Source of the DNA: Nevskiaceae bacterium
Lineage (GTDB): Bacteria; Pseudomonadota; Gammaproteobacteria; Steroidobacterales; Steroidobacteraceae
Reading direction: 5' to 3'
NCBI GenBank assembly: GCA_031277355.1
Contig: JAITMN010000268.1
Coordinates: 1 to 6,575, forward strand
Length of the DNA stretch: 6,575 bases
Both the position numbers and the translations under genes were made by a program. Numbering within the stretch: the stretch's first letter is position 1; each line of letters starts with the position of its first letter. Below the pieces are notes generated by a model. It searched no databases, was not told where the DNA came from, and saw nothing but the letters and a program-made list of their open reading frames with translations. This document shows positions 1-6,318 of this stretch, piece by piece.

Positions 1-132
1 GGTTACGGCGAAACTCGCCCGGTGACCACAACGCAGCAATGTCCGCCCAGCATGACCCGCGATCAATTGCTCGCCTGTCTGCAACCAGACCGCCGCGTGG
101 AAGTGGAGGTATCAGGCACGCGCGTTCCGTAA
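1..132 (+). CDS. OmpA-family outer-membrane protein, C-terminal end (partial)
   Basis: Frame 1 is open from the first base to a TAA at 130-132 and gives 43 residues that match the end of the OmpA C-terminal domain. They begin GYGETRPV, where E. coli OmpA has GYGESNPV, and later read PDRRVEVEV, where E. coli has PDRRVEIEV. Two cysteines (residues 14 and 26 of the fragment) are 12 residues apart, the same spacing as the disulfide-forming pair near the end of E. coli OmpA. In this family the C-terminal domain lies in the periplasm and binds peptidoglycan non-covalently. The residues that contact diaminopimelate are upstream and outside the window, so binding ability cannot be judged. The N-terminal part is also missing, so it could be an OmpA barrel protein or another protein carrying an OmpA-like domain. 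The family assignment is secure. Confidence 0.9.
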   Translation, partial: GYGETRPVTTTQQCPPSMTRDQLLACLQPDRRVEVEVSGTRVP

Positions 133-135
133 CGT

Positions 136-168
136 CATCGATGTCGCCACTATGCGACTGTTGCGATG
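136..168 (+). terminator. Stem-loop just after the ompA-like stop codon
   Basis: Three nucleotides after the TAA, CATCG (136-140) can pair with CGATG (164-168). Inside this, GTCGC (143-147) pairs with GCGAC (154-158) around a six-base loop. The two stems are separated by a 2 x 5 nt internal loop. No T-run follows, so it is not a classical intrinsic terminator. It could stabilise the 3' end of the mRNA or be chance in GC-rich DNA. Confidence 0.25.
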
Positions 169-294
169 CCGCTGAACGCGCGAGCATGCTAGTCTTTGAT
201 GCATGGGCCGGGCAGGTCGTCGCACATCCGAAGGGATGCCTGAAGGCCCGTTACGTTATGGAGTCTGTTCAACCAGAATGACATGGAGCCCACA

Positions 295-747
295 ATGACC
301 AAGTCCATTACACTCCCGCTCGTTACTGCGGCCGTTTTCGCAGCGCTGGCCTCGGCCCCTGCCGTGTCCGGTCAGAGCAATTCCTTGCCCTGTTCGGCGG
401 TCACCTATCACCAGGACTTCATCCGCGCCTATCCCAATGCGCCGGCGGCCTGCCGCGACGTGGTGGAGAGGAACGGCATGCGGCAGGTCCACTTCGTCGC
501 CGCCGTGGCAGGCAATGACAATGGCAAGGTGACGCTGAACTTCCTCAACGCCCGCAATCAGCCCATCGAAAATTCCAAGCCGCTGATATTCACGCCGCGC
601 CCGGACGTGAACCTCACCGTCAACGGTGCGCCGAAGAAAGTGGCCGAATTGCAGAAGGGCGACAAGCTCGACTTCTGGGTGCCCGAGGGCCGCCTGGGTC
701 TGGTCACCGACCCCTCATCGGATGCGCTGAACGATCTTTCTCTTTGA
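295..747 (+). CDS. Small secreted protein of unknown function with two cysteines
   Basis: I do not recognise a named family for this 150-residue protein. Residues 1 to about 26 form a Sec signal peptide: a lysine near the start, a hydrophobic Leu/Val/Ala stretch, and a likely cut after AVSG or ASA. The mature part has exactly two cysteines, C33 and C53, flanking a segment with YHQDF and AYPNAPAAC, so a disulfide is plausible in the periplasm. Residues 64-138 look all-beta, with short strands and turns such as NDNGK and the segment AELQKGDKLDFWVPEGR. No catalytic motif or lipobox is visible. I chose the ATG at 295 because GGAG at 285-288 lies 6 nt before it; an in-frame ATG at 283 has no ribosome binding site. 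The gene lies 162 nt after an ompA-type gene on the same strand, which suggests an envelope role, but this is only context. Confidence 0.8.
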   Translation: MTKSITLPLVTAAVFAALASAPAVSGQSNSLPCSAVTYHQDFIRAYPNAPAACRDVVERNGMRQVHFVAAVAGNDNGKVTLNFLNARNQPIENSKPLIFTPRPDVNLTVNGAPKKVAELQKGDKLDFWVPEGRLGLVTDPSSDALNDLSL

Positions 748-770
748 ACTGCGCCGTTCATCGCTACAAT
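744..770 (+). promoter_or_regulatory. Candidate sigma70 promoter for the sugar dehydrogenase gene
   Basis: TTGAAC (744-749) resembles the -35 consensus (4 of 6) and TACAAT (765-770) resembles the -10 consensus (5 of 6). The spacer is 15 nt, or 16 nt if TTTGAA is taken as the -35. That is slightly short, so the -10 element is the stronger part of the call. The -35 overlaps the TGA stop (745-747) of the preceding gene. Transcription would start near 777 and run into the gene at 841, and possibly on into minCDE. Confidence 0.45.
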
Positions 771-789
771 AAAGCGCACAAGATCAACA

Positions 790-820
790 AGCCCGGTCCT
801 GCCTCAAGCCGCGCCGGGCT
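790..820 (+). other. GC-rich hairpin in the leader of the sugar dehydrogenase gene
   Basis: AGCCCGG (790-796) is the reverse complement of CCGGGCT (814-820), giving a 7-bp stem with a 17-nt loop. No T-run follows. It lies downstream of the candidate promoter at 744-770 and 11 nt before the GAGGT ribosome binding site. It could be a weak terminator for the upstream gene, a leader structure affecting translation, or chance. Confidence 0.35.
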
Positions 821-840
821 CTACAACCGCCGAGGTCCGT

Positions 841-2073
841 ATGAATCCACTGCGCACGACTCTGTTCCTGGCGATGACGTTCTCCGCCGCCGCTGCCGTA
901 GCCCAGCAAGGCCCGCCCGAGGTGCCGTTTGCCATGGGTGTTCCGGTAGCGCCAACCGGCCTGCAAGATCAGGTGCTGCCGCCGGGACCATTCCGCTACC
1001 GCACCGCCGAGCAGATGGACATCAACGTGCGCGTCTGGGCGCGCGGTCTGGAAACCCCTTACGCGATGGCGTTTCTGCCCAACGGCGATCTGCTGGTCAC
1101 CGAGCGCACGGGCAAGCTGCGCCTCGTGCACAACGGCGTGACTGATCCCAAGCCCATCGAGGGCGTGCCGCAGACGAAGTTCGGCGGCAAGTCCGGCGGG
1201 TTGGGCGCGACGCATGGCCTCACCGGCCTTGCCGTGCATCCGCAGTTCGCGCAGAACCATCTGATCTACTTCGCGGCCAATCGCGTGCTGAAAGACAACA
1301 GCACCGAAATCGCCATCATCCGTGCGCGCCTTGAAAACGGCGCTCTGCACGATCAGAAAGAACTGCTGGCCGGTGAGGGGCTGCGCGGCACCGTCGCGCT
1401 GACGATGACGAAGGACGGCAAGCTCTGGGTCGCCAACGGCAGCGGCGAAGATGCCCAGGACCCCAGCAAGATCACGGGCAAGGTGCTGCGCCTGAACGAC
1501 GACGGCACGCCTGCGGCAGACAACCCCTTCGTGGGCAAGGCCGGGTATCGCCCCGAAATCTACACGATGGGTCATCGCTCCACGCTGGGGCTCACGGTGA
1601 ACCCCTACACCAACGAAGTGTGGCTCAGCGAAATGGGCCCCAACGGCGGCGATGAAATCAACGTGCTGCGCGCCGGCAAGAACTACGGCTGGCCGCGCGT
1701 GAGTCTGGGCCGCACGTATCCGGGGCCGTGGCAGTCCAAAGACAACATCCCCACGCACGAAGGCTTCGAGCCGCCGGTGGTCTACTGGACGCCTGCGATT
1801 GCGGTGGCGGGCCTCACGTTCTACACCGGCGACAAGTTGCCGAAGTGGACCGGCAATCTGTTCGTCGGCGGTCTGCGTTATGGCGAAGTGCCGGGCACGG
1901 GTCGGCTTGATCGCGTGTTGCTGAACCCGAAGGGCGAAGAATTGCGCCGCGAAACGTTGCTGCAAGACCTGCATCAGCGCATCCGCGATGTGAAGCAGGG
2001 GCCCGATGGTCTGCTGTACGTGGCCACCGATGAAGTCGATGGCGTGATTCTCGTGATCGAGCCGGCTACCTGA
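841..2073 (+). CDS. Secreted PQQ-dependent sugar dehydrogenase (GSDH/Asd family)
   Basis: This 410-residue protein belongs to the six-bladed beta-propeller family of glucose/sorbosone and aldose sugar dehydrogenases, which oxidise sugars in the periplasm with PQQ. A signal peptide covers residues 1 to about 22, with a likely cut after AVA. Family landmarks in order are LETPYAMAFLPNGDLLVTER (70-89), GLTGLAVHPQF (126-136), GKVLRLNDDGTPAADNPF (213-230), YTMGHRSTLGL (241-251), GPNGGDEINVLRAGKNYGWP (266-285), GLTFYTGDKLPKW (324-336), and RIRDVKQGPDGLLYVATDE (380-398). The Arg of GHR, which in soluble glucose dehydrogenase contacts PQQ, is kept. The region that should carry the catalytic histidine reads GEGLRGTVAL (178-187) and has none, so true sugar oxidation is uncertain. 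GAGGT at 832-836 lies 4 nt before the ATG. Length suits the family. Fold assignment is strong; the substrate is unknown. Confidence 0.9.
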   Translation: MNPLRTTLFLAMTFSAAAAVAQQGPPEVPFAMGVPVAPTGLQDQVLPPGPFRYRTAEQMDINVRVWARGLETPYAMAFLPNGDLLVTERTGKLRLVHNGVTDPKPIEGVPQTKFGGKSGGLGATHGLTGLAVHPQFAQNHLIYFAANRVLKDNSTEIAIIRARLENGALHDQKELLAGEGLRGTVALTMTKDGKLWVANGSGEDAQDPSKITGKVLRLNDDGTPAADNPFVGKAGYRPEIYTMGHRSTLGLTVNPYTNEVWLSEMGPNGGDEINVLRAGKNYGWPRVSLGRTYPGPWQSKDNIPTHEGFEPPVVYWTPAIAVAGLTFYTGDKLPKWTGNLFVGGLRYGEVPGTGRLDRVLLNPKGEELRRETLLQDLHQRIRDVKQGPDGLLYVATDEVDGVILVIEPAT

Positions 2074-2114
2074 GCTGAGCCATCAGGCAAACCGGAAGGG
2101 TGAACCCATCTTCA

Positions 2115-2861
2115 ATGACCAGCCTCGCCGAATCTGCCCGCGAAGGTCCCGCAGTTGAAGTCCGTTTTGGCCAGGTGGCGTTGGCGCAGGTGCGCATCCG
2201 CACCACCGATGCCAGCGTGATTGTCGAGGATTTGAGCAAGCGCGTTGCCGCCGCACCGCGCTTGTTTGATCGCACTGCGGTGTGTCTGGATTTGAGCGCG
2301 TTGCAAACTGAACCCACCGCAGAGCAGATACGCGACGTGTCCGACGCGATCCGCCGCGCCGGTTTGTTCGTGGTGGGTCTGGCGCATGGCACGCAGGCAA
2401 TCGACACGCTGGCGCGGGAGCTTCAGACACCGGTGTTGACGCAGTTCCGCCCCGTGCAGGAAAAAGCCGCGCCAGCCGCCCGGCAGCAGCGGCAACCGCA
2501 GCCCCAGCCCGAGCAGGTGATCGTTCACACACCCGCCTTGATGCAGTACCAGCCGGTGCGCTCCGGGCAGGTGATCTATGCCCGCCATTCAGACCTCGTG
2601 GTCACGTCCAACGTGGGCGCCGGCGCCGAAGTCATCGCCGATGGCTGCGTACACGTCTATGGCCCCATGCGCGGCCGCGCCGTGGCCGGAGCGATGGGCG
2701 AAGTGACTGCGCGAATTTTCTGTCAGGAGTTTCGGGCTGAGCTGGTGTCCATCGCCGGTGTGTTTCGTGTGTTCGAGACTTTGCCGCCGGAACTGGCCGG
2801 CAAGCCGGTGCAAGCCTGGCTCGATGGCGACGACCTGCGCTTCGCCCGTATCGGTAATTGA
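2115..2861 (+). CDS. minC: Septum site-determining protein MinC
   Basis: MinC blocks FtsZ polymerisation away from mid-cell and is brought to the membrane by MinD. From the ATG at 2115 the protein is 248 residues, close to the usual 230-260. An N-terminal domain (about 10-112) contains VCLDLSAL and GLFVVGLAHG and is divergent, as is normal for MinC. A Gln/Pro-rich linker (about 113-140, with RQQRQPQPQPEQ) joins it to the conserved C-terminal beta-helix, which carries PVRSGQVIYA, DLVVTSNVGAGAEVIADG, VHVYGPMRGRAVAGA and AELVSIAG. The RSGQ motif at 149-152, needed for MinD binding in E. coli, is intact. An in-frame GTG at 2100 would add five residues, but GGAAGG runs straight into it. The GGTGA at 2099-2103 is better placed for the ATG, so the start is moderately certain. 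It lies about 41 nt after the sugar dehydrogenase stop, with no clear promoter between. Confidence 0.95.
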   Translation: MTSLAESAREGPAVEVRFGQVALAQVRIRTTDASVIVEDLSKRVAAAPRLFDRTAVCLDLSALQTEPTAEQIRDVSDAIRRAGLFVVGLAHGTQAIDTLARELQTPVLTQFRPVQEKAAPAARQQRQPQPQPEQVIVHTPALMQYQPVRSGQVIYARHSDLVVTSNVGAGAEVIADGCVHVYGPMRGRAVAGAMGEVTARIFCQEFRAELVSIAGVFRVFETLPPELAGKPVQAWLDGDDLRFARIGN

Positions 2862-2874
2862 AGCGCGTTGAGCG

Positions 2875-2900
2875 TTGACTTGAGGTCAGGTCCGCTCAAT
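2875..2900 (+). promoter_or_regulatory. Weak candidate promoter or palindrome in the minC-minD gap
   Basis: The 68-nt gap between minC and minD holds TTGACT (2875-2880), a 5-of-6 match to the -35 consensus. The best nearby -10 is CTCAAT (2895-2900) at only 14 nt, which is poor. TGAC (2876-2879) and GTCA (2885-2888) form a small inverted repeat around five bases. An internal promoter would let minDE be expressed apart from minC, but the support is weak. Confidence 0.2.
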
Positions 2901-2929
2901 GTCCTGTTTTTTGCAAGGAGACTTCCACT

Positions 2930-3742
2930 TTGACTGAAATCATCGTTGTAACTTCCGGCAAGGGTGGTGTGGGCAAAACCACCACTGCCGCCAGCATCGC
3001 TTGCGGCCTGGCGCGCCGAAGCAAGCGCGTCGCCATCATCGATTTCGACATTGGTCTGCGCAACCTCGACCTCATCATGGGCTGCGAGCGCCGTGTCGTG
3101 TTTGATTTCGTGAATGTCATCCAGGGCGATTGCTCGCTCAAGCAGGCGCTGATCAAGGACAAACGCATCGAAACGCTGTTCGTGCTGGCCGCCTCGCAGA
3201 CGCGCGACAAAGACGCGCTGTCGAAAGACGGTGTGCGCAAGGTGCTCGACGAACTGATCGCGGATGGCTTTGATTACATCGTCTGCGATTCGCCCGCCGG
3301 CATCGAAGCGGGCGCGCATCTGGCGATGTATTTCGCCGACCGCGCCATCGTGGTGGTGAACCCCGAGGTGTCCTCGGTGCGTGACTCCGACCGCATTCTC
3401 GGCCTGCTTTCCAGCAAGACCCAGCGCGCCGAAAAAGGTGGAGAGAAGGTGAAGGAACACCTGCTCTTGACGCGCTACAACCCGCGCCGCGTTGCCGCCG
3501 GCGAAATGATGAGCGCCGACGACGTGAAGGAAATCCTCGGCATCGAGGTGCTCGCGGTGATCCCCGAGTCACCCGATGTGCTGTCCGCGTCGAACGCCGG
3601 CACGCCGGTCATTCTGCTGGAGCAAAGCGATGTCGCCAAAGCCTATGAAGACGCCGTCGCGCGTTTGATGGGCGAAGACAGGCCGATGCGCTTCATCGAA
3701 GAACCCAAGAAGGGCTTTCTGGCCCGCATGTTTGGAGGTTGA
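2930..3742 (+). CDS. minD: Septum site-determining ATPase MinD
   Basis: MinD is the membrane-binding ATPase of the Min oscillator. It dimerises with ATP on the inner membrane, recruits MinC, and is released by MinE. At 270 residues it has the same length as E. coli MinD. The deviant Walker A motif GKGGVGKTT is at 10-18, with signature Lys11 and Lys16. IIDFDIGLRNLDLIMGCERR (36-55) includes the conserved Asp38 and Asp40. The Walker B-type segment DYIVCDSPAGIE (115-126) includes Asp120. NPEVSSVRDSDRILG is typical of the family. The last residues, KKGFLARMFGG, form the amphipathic membrane-targeting helix. The start is TTG at 2930: AAGGAGA at 2915-2921 lies 8 nt before it, and translation from it begins MTEIIVVTSGKGG as expected, so the rare start codon is well supported. 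It may keep MinD levels low. Confidence 0.98.
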   Translation: MTEIIVVTSGKGGVGKTTTAASIACGLARRSKRVAIIDFDIGLRNLDLIMGCERRVVFDFVNVIQGDCSLKQALIKDKRIETLFVLAASQTRDKDALSKDGVRKVLDELIADGFDYIVCDSPAGIEAGAHLAMYFADRAIVVVNPEVSSVRDSDRILGLLSSKTQRAEKGGEKVKEHLLLTRYNPRRVAAGEMMSADDVKEILGIEVLAVIPESPDVLSASNAGTPVILLEQSDVAKAYEDAVARLMGEDRPMRFIEEPKKGFLARMFGG

Positions 3743-3744
3743 GC

Positions 3745-4008
3745 ATGGGCCTGCTTGCATTCTTCCGTCGTTCGCAGCCCACCGCGAGCACCGCCAAGGA
3801 GCGTCTGCGCATCATCGTTGCCCAGGAACGCAAGGCGCAAAATGCGCCGGATTACCTGCCGACCTTGCGCCGCGAACTGCTGGAGGTCATTCGCAAATAC
3901 ATCAACATTGATCCTGACGCCGTGCAGATCAACCTGGAACAGGAAGATGGCCGCGATCTTCTGGAATTCACGGTGACGTTGCCGGACAACGGGGCAGGGC
4001 GAATCTGA
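3745..4008 (+). CDS. minE: Cell division topological specificity factor MinE
   Basis: MinE stimulates the MinD ATPase and drives pole-to-pole oscillation, confining MinC inhibition to the poles. The protein is 87 residues, next to 88 in E. coli. The N-terminal MGLLAFFRR is the amphipathic membrane-binding segment. TAKERLRIIVAQER (16-29) is the MinD-contacting region, which switches between helix and beta strand. YLPTLRRELLEVIRKYINID and LLEFTVTLP make up the topological specificity and dimerisation domain. The ATG at 3745 is preferred: GGAGG at 3734-3738 is 6 nt upstream, whereas a TTG at 3739 directly abuts that site. The gene starts 2 nt after the minD stop, and its ribosome binding site lies inside the end of minD, so the two are translationally linked. 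Confidence 0.97.
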   Translation: MGLLAFFRRSQPTASTAKERLRIIVAQERKAQNAPDYLPTLRRELLEVIRKYINIDPDAVQINLEQEDGRDLLEFTVTLPDNGAGRI

Positions 4009-4017
4009 ATGCGCCAG

Positions 4018-4038
4018 GAGGGGCGTTTACCGCCCCTC
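4018..4038. terminator. Stem-loop between convergent minE and the quinoprotein gene
   Basis: GAGGGGCG (4018-4025) and CGCCCCTC (4031-4038) form a perfect 8-bp stem with the loop TTTAC. It begins 10 nt after the minE stop. The loop contains the TAA stop codon of the minus-strand gene, and one arm is that gene's last coding sequence. No T-run follows on either strand, so any termination may need Rho or the stem may act as a 3' end barrier. A shared bidirectional terminator is the likeliest reading. Confidence 0.6.
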
Positions 4039-6318
4039 TCCCAGCGTCAGCGCAACAAACTCTCCGGCCTTGTTCGGCGCTCCCACCGCCACGACGATGT
4101 ATTGCTTGCCGCCGATGGCGTAGCTCATCGGCAGTCCCGACTGCCGCAGACCCAGGTCCATCTCAAAGAGTATTTCGCCCGTGGCCTTGTCGTGCGCGCG
4201 AAACTTCGTGCCGCCTTCGGAGGCCACGAACATGCCCGCGCCTTCGCCGGCAAACAGCAGCGTTTTCGTGACCAGCAGGCCGGCGCGGTCATCATGCCCG
4301 GTGCGCGGAATCTCCACGCCGCGCAGTTTTTCGTGATTGCGCACATACGCCGGCGTATCGCCATTGGCGATGGTCCACGCGCGTTTGCCGGTTTTCAGAT
4401 CAAGCGCAACGATGGTGCCCCAGGGCGGACGCGCCAGCGGCAGACCAAACGGCCCCGCGATGCGGCTGCCGCCGAGGATGTAGCGTATGTTCGAGCGCTC
4501 CGGTTCGCTGACGAGGTTCATCGTCGTGATCGTTGACGTGCTCGACACATACAGCAGGCCGGTTTCCGGATCGGCCACCGCGCCCTGCCAGTTCGCGCCA
4601 CCCTGAGAACCCGGCACCTGCAACGTGCCACGGTTGGTTTCCGTGACCACCGAAGGCGGATTGAACAGCGGACCGAAGCGATAGCCTTCGGTGAGGCGCA
4701 GCGCTTCGGCGTGAATCTCCGGCGTCAGATCGTTCAGGTCTTCGGGCTTCACGCCCTGACGCTCGAAGGGCTCGGGCAGCGAGGGAATGGGCTGCGTCGG
4801 CGATGAGCGTTCGCCCGGCACGTCGCTGCGCGGCACGCGGGTTTCGACAATGGGCCACACCGGTTTGCCGTTGGTGCGGTCGAATACATAGGTGAGGCCC
4901 TGCTTCGTCACCTGCGCCACGGCGGGAATTTGCCGGCCTTCCACGGTGATGTCGAGCAGCACCGGCGCGGCGGGGATGTCGTAGTCCCAGATGTCGTGGT
5001 GGATCAACTGGAAGTGCCAGCGACGCTCACCCGTGCGCGCATCCACGCAGACCAGAGTGCTGGAATACAGGTTGTCGCCCGGACGTTCGCCGCCGTAGAA
5101 ATCGCTGGTCGGCGCTTCCACCGGCAGGTAGACCAGACCACGTTCGGTATCGGCGCTGAAGGGCGCCCACACGCCGGCGTTGCCGGTGTAGCCGCGCGCT
5201 TCGTCGGTCCAGGTTTTTGCGCCGGGGTCGCCGGGCTGCGCGATGGTGTGGAACACCCAGCGGCGCTCACCGGTGCGCACGTCCCAGGCGGTGACGTTGC
5301 CGGTGGGCATCTGCTTGCGCGGCGGCGCGGCGCCGGCGGCAAAGGCCGCCCCGACGATCACCACATCACCCACTACCACCGGCGGGGAGCTGTTGCCTAT
5401 CGGCGTGGTGTTCACGTCGATCTGCTGATCGATGCCCAGCTTCAGATCGACGATGCCGCTGCGACCAAAGCTTTCAACGGGCCGCCCGGTGCGGGCGTCG
5501 AGCGCGACGAGCTGAAAGCCGGGCGTGACGAGGAACAGCACGTCGCGACCGCCTTCGCGCCACAGCGCCAGGCCACGGCCAGGGCCTTTGCGCGGCGCGA
5601 TCTGCCCGCGCTGGCCTTCGTCGATGCGGTACGTCCACAGCGTTTCGCCGGTGCGCGCGTCGATGGCCACAACGCTGCGCGAAGCGCCGGCGGTTGCATA
5701 CAGCACGCCGTTTGCCATCAGCGGCGAGGTTTCCAGGTTGGGCCAGATCGTGGGGCCGAAGTTGTCCGAGCGCCAGCGCCAGGCCACTTGCAGGCGCGAG
5801 ACATTGCTGGCGTCGATCTGCGCAAGCGGGGAGTAGTTCGTGCTGCCGGCGTCGCCGCGATGATGCAGCCATTCGGTGTCCGGCACGGGCGGCAGCGCGG
5901 GCGCGGCGGGTGCAGGGCCGGCGGCGGCGGCGTTGGGCGTGGCGCCGCCGTTCATCATCAGCGCGGTGAGGTCGGCGTAGTTGGCCTGCGTCAGCCCGCC
6001 GGGTTGGGTTACCGGCATGGTCCGGCGCGTCTGCTCGAACAGCGCCTGGGCCTGGCGCGCCCACTTGCTTGCAAACGTGCGGCCGCTCAGCGCGGGGCCG
6101 GCTTCGCCGCCTTCCATCGACGGGCCGTGGCATAGCGCGCAATGCTGCTGATACAGCGCCGCGCCGGCGCTCAGCCGCTGTGCGGTGGGGGCGAAGGGAT
6201 TGTTGGCCGCCGGCTGCGCTCCCGCCGCCGCCTGAGTGGACAGCAGCGCGCAGGCTGCGGCGAACAACAGCGCGAGGCCGTGCCGGGCCAGGTCTTGCCG
6301 GTTGATAGTGCTGGTCAT
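4027..6318 (-). CDS. Periplasmic PQQ-dependent dehydrogenase, glucose-dehydrogenase type, with N-terminal cytochrome c
   Basis: The 763-residue protein has a signal peptide (1-34, likely cut after AGA) and a cytochrome c domain (about 50-125) with haem site CALCH (60-64) and probable axial Met101 in TMPVTQPGGL. An Ala/Pro linker (about 123-150) leads to a PQQ beta-propeller (about 150-763). The propeller carries HHDIWDYD (440-447), matching the catalytic-Asp region of E. coli membrane glucose dehydrogenase. Asp445 and Lys472 fall at the positions of its Asp466 and Lys493, with the same 27-residue spacing. Blade motifs such as ALDARTG, FYGGERPGDNLYSS and WGTIVALDLKTG fit. The five N-terminal membrane helices of E. 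coli Gcd are absent, so electrons probably pass through the fused haem. Substrate is unknown: a sugar, polyol or alcohol. AGGA on the minus strand is 9 nt before the chosen ATG; an ATG two codons upstream (6324) is also possible. Confidence 0.93.
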   Translation of the reverse strand: MTSTINRQDLARHGLALLFAAACALLSTQAAAGAQPAANNPFAPTAQRLSAGAALYQQHCALCHGPSMEGGEAGPALSGRTFASKWARQAQALFEQTRRTMPVTQPGGLTQANYADLTALMMNGGATPNAAAAGPAPAAPALPPVPDTEWLHHRGDAGSTNYSPLAQIDASNVSRLQVAWRWRSDNFGPTIWPNLETSPLMANGVLYATAGASRSVVAIDARTGETLWTYRIDEGQRGQIAPRKGPGRGLALWREGGRDVLFLVTPGFQLVALDARTGRPVESFGRSGIVDLKLGIDQQIDVNTTPIGNSSPPVVVGDVVIVGAAFAAGAAPPRKQMPTGNVTAWDVRTGERRWVFHTIAQPGDPGAKTWTDEARGYTGNAGVWAPFSADTERGLVYLPVEAPTSDFYGGERPGDNLYSSTLVCVDARTGERRWHFQLIHHDIWDYDIPAAPVLLDITVEGRQIPAVAQVTKQGLTYVFDRTNGKPVWPIVETRVPRSDVPGERSSPTQPIPSLPEPFERQGVKPEDLNDLTPEIHAEALRLTEGYRFGPLFNPPSVVTETNRGTLQVPGSQGGANWQGAVADPETGLLYVSSTSTITTMNLVSEPERSNIRYILGGSRIAGPFGLPLARPPWGTIVALDLKTGKRAWTIANGDTPAYVRNHEKLRGVEIPRTGHDDRAGLLVTKTLLFAGEGAGMFVASEGGTKFRAHDKATGEILFEMDLGLRQSGLPMSYAIGGKQYIVVAVGAPNKAGEFVALTLGEGR

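Noticed and set aside
161..195. Possible promoter before the small secreted protein
   Set aside because: TTGCGA (161-166) and the extended -10-like TGCTAGTCT (187-195) are present but their spacing is wrong, and CATGCT is a poor alternative. No convincing pair could be assembled.
205..249. Interrupted inverted repeat GGGCC...GGCCC before the small secreted protein
   Set aside because: The arms are short and far apart with unequal internal gaps, so it is likely chance in GC-rich DNA.
39..281. Plus-strand open frame of 80 codons at the left end
   Set aside because: It overlaps the ompA-like 3' end in another frame, then runs into the intergenic region. It has no signal peptide, motif or good ribosome binding site.
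784..1974. Open frame of 396 codons on the minus strand
   Set aside because: It is antisense to the well-supported sugar dehydrogenase and gives a low-complexity Arg/Ala/His-rich product without a recognisable domain.
2723..3460. Open frame of 245 codons on the minus strand over minC and minD
   Set aside because: It is antisense to two certain genes, crosses their junction and has no motif or clear ribosome binding site.
5880..5950. GC-rich repetitive stretch that resembles a repeat element
   Set aside because: It encodes the Ala/Pro linker of the quinoprotein; the repetition follows from GCG/GCC and CCG/CCC codon use.
4930..6135. Long open frame of 401 codons on the plus strand
   Set aside because: It lies wholly inside the minus-strand quinoprotein gene, whose cytochrome c and PQQ motifs are certain. 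The predicted product is rich in Arg, Ala, Gly and His with no family motif, as expected for antisense frames in GC-rich DNA.
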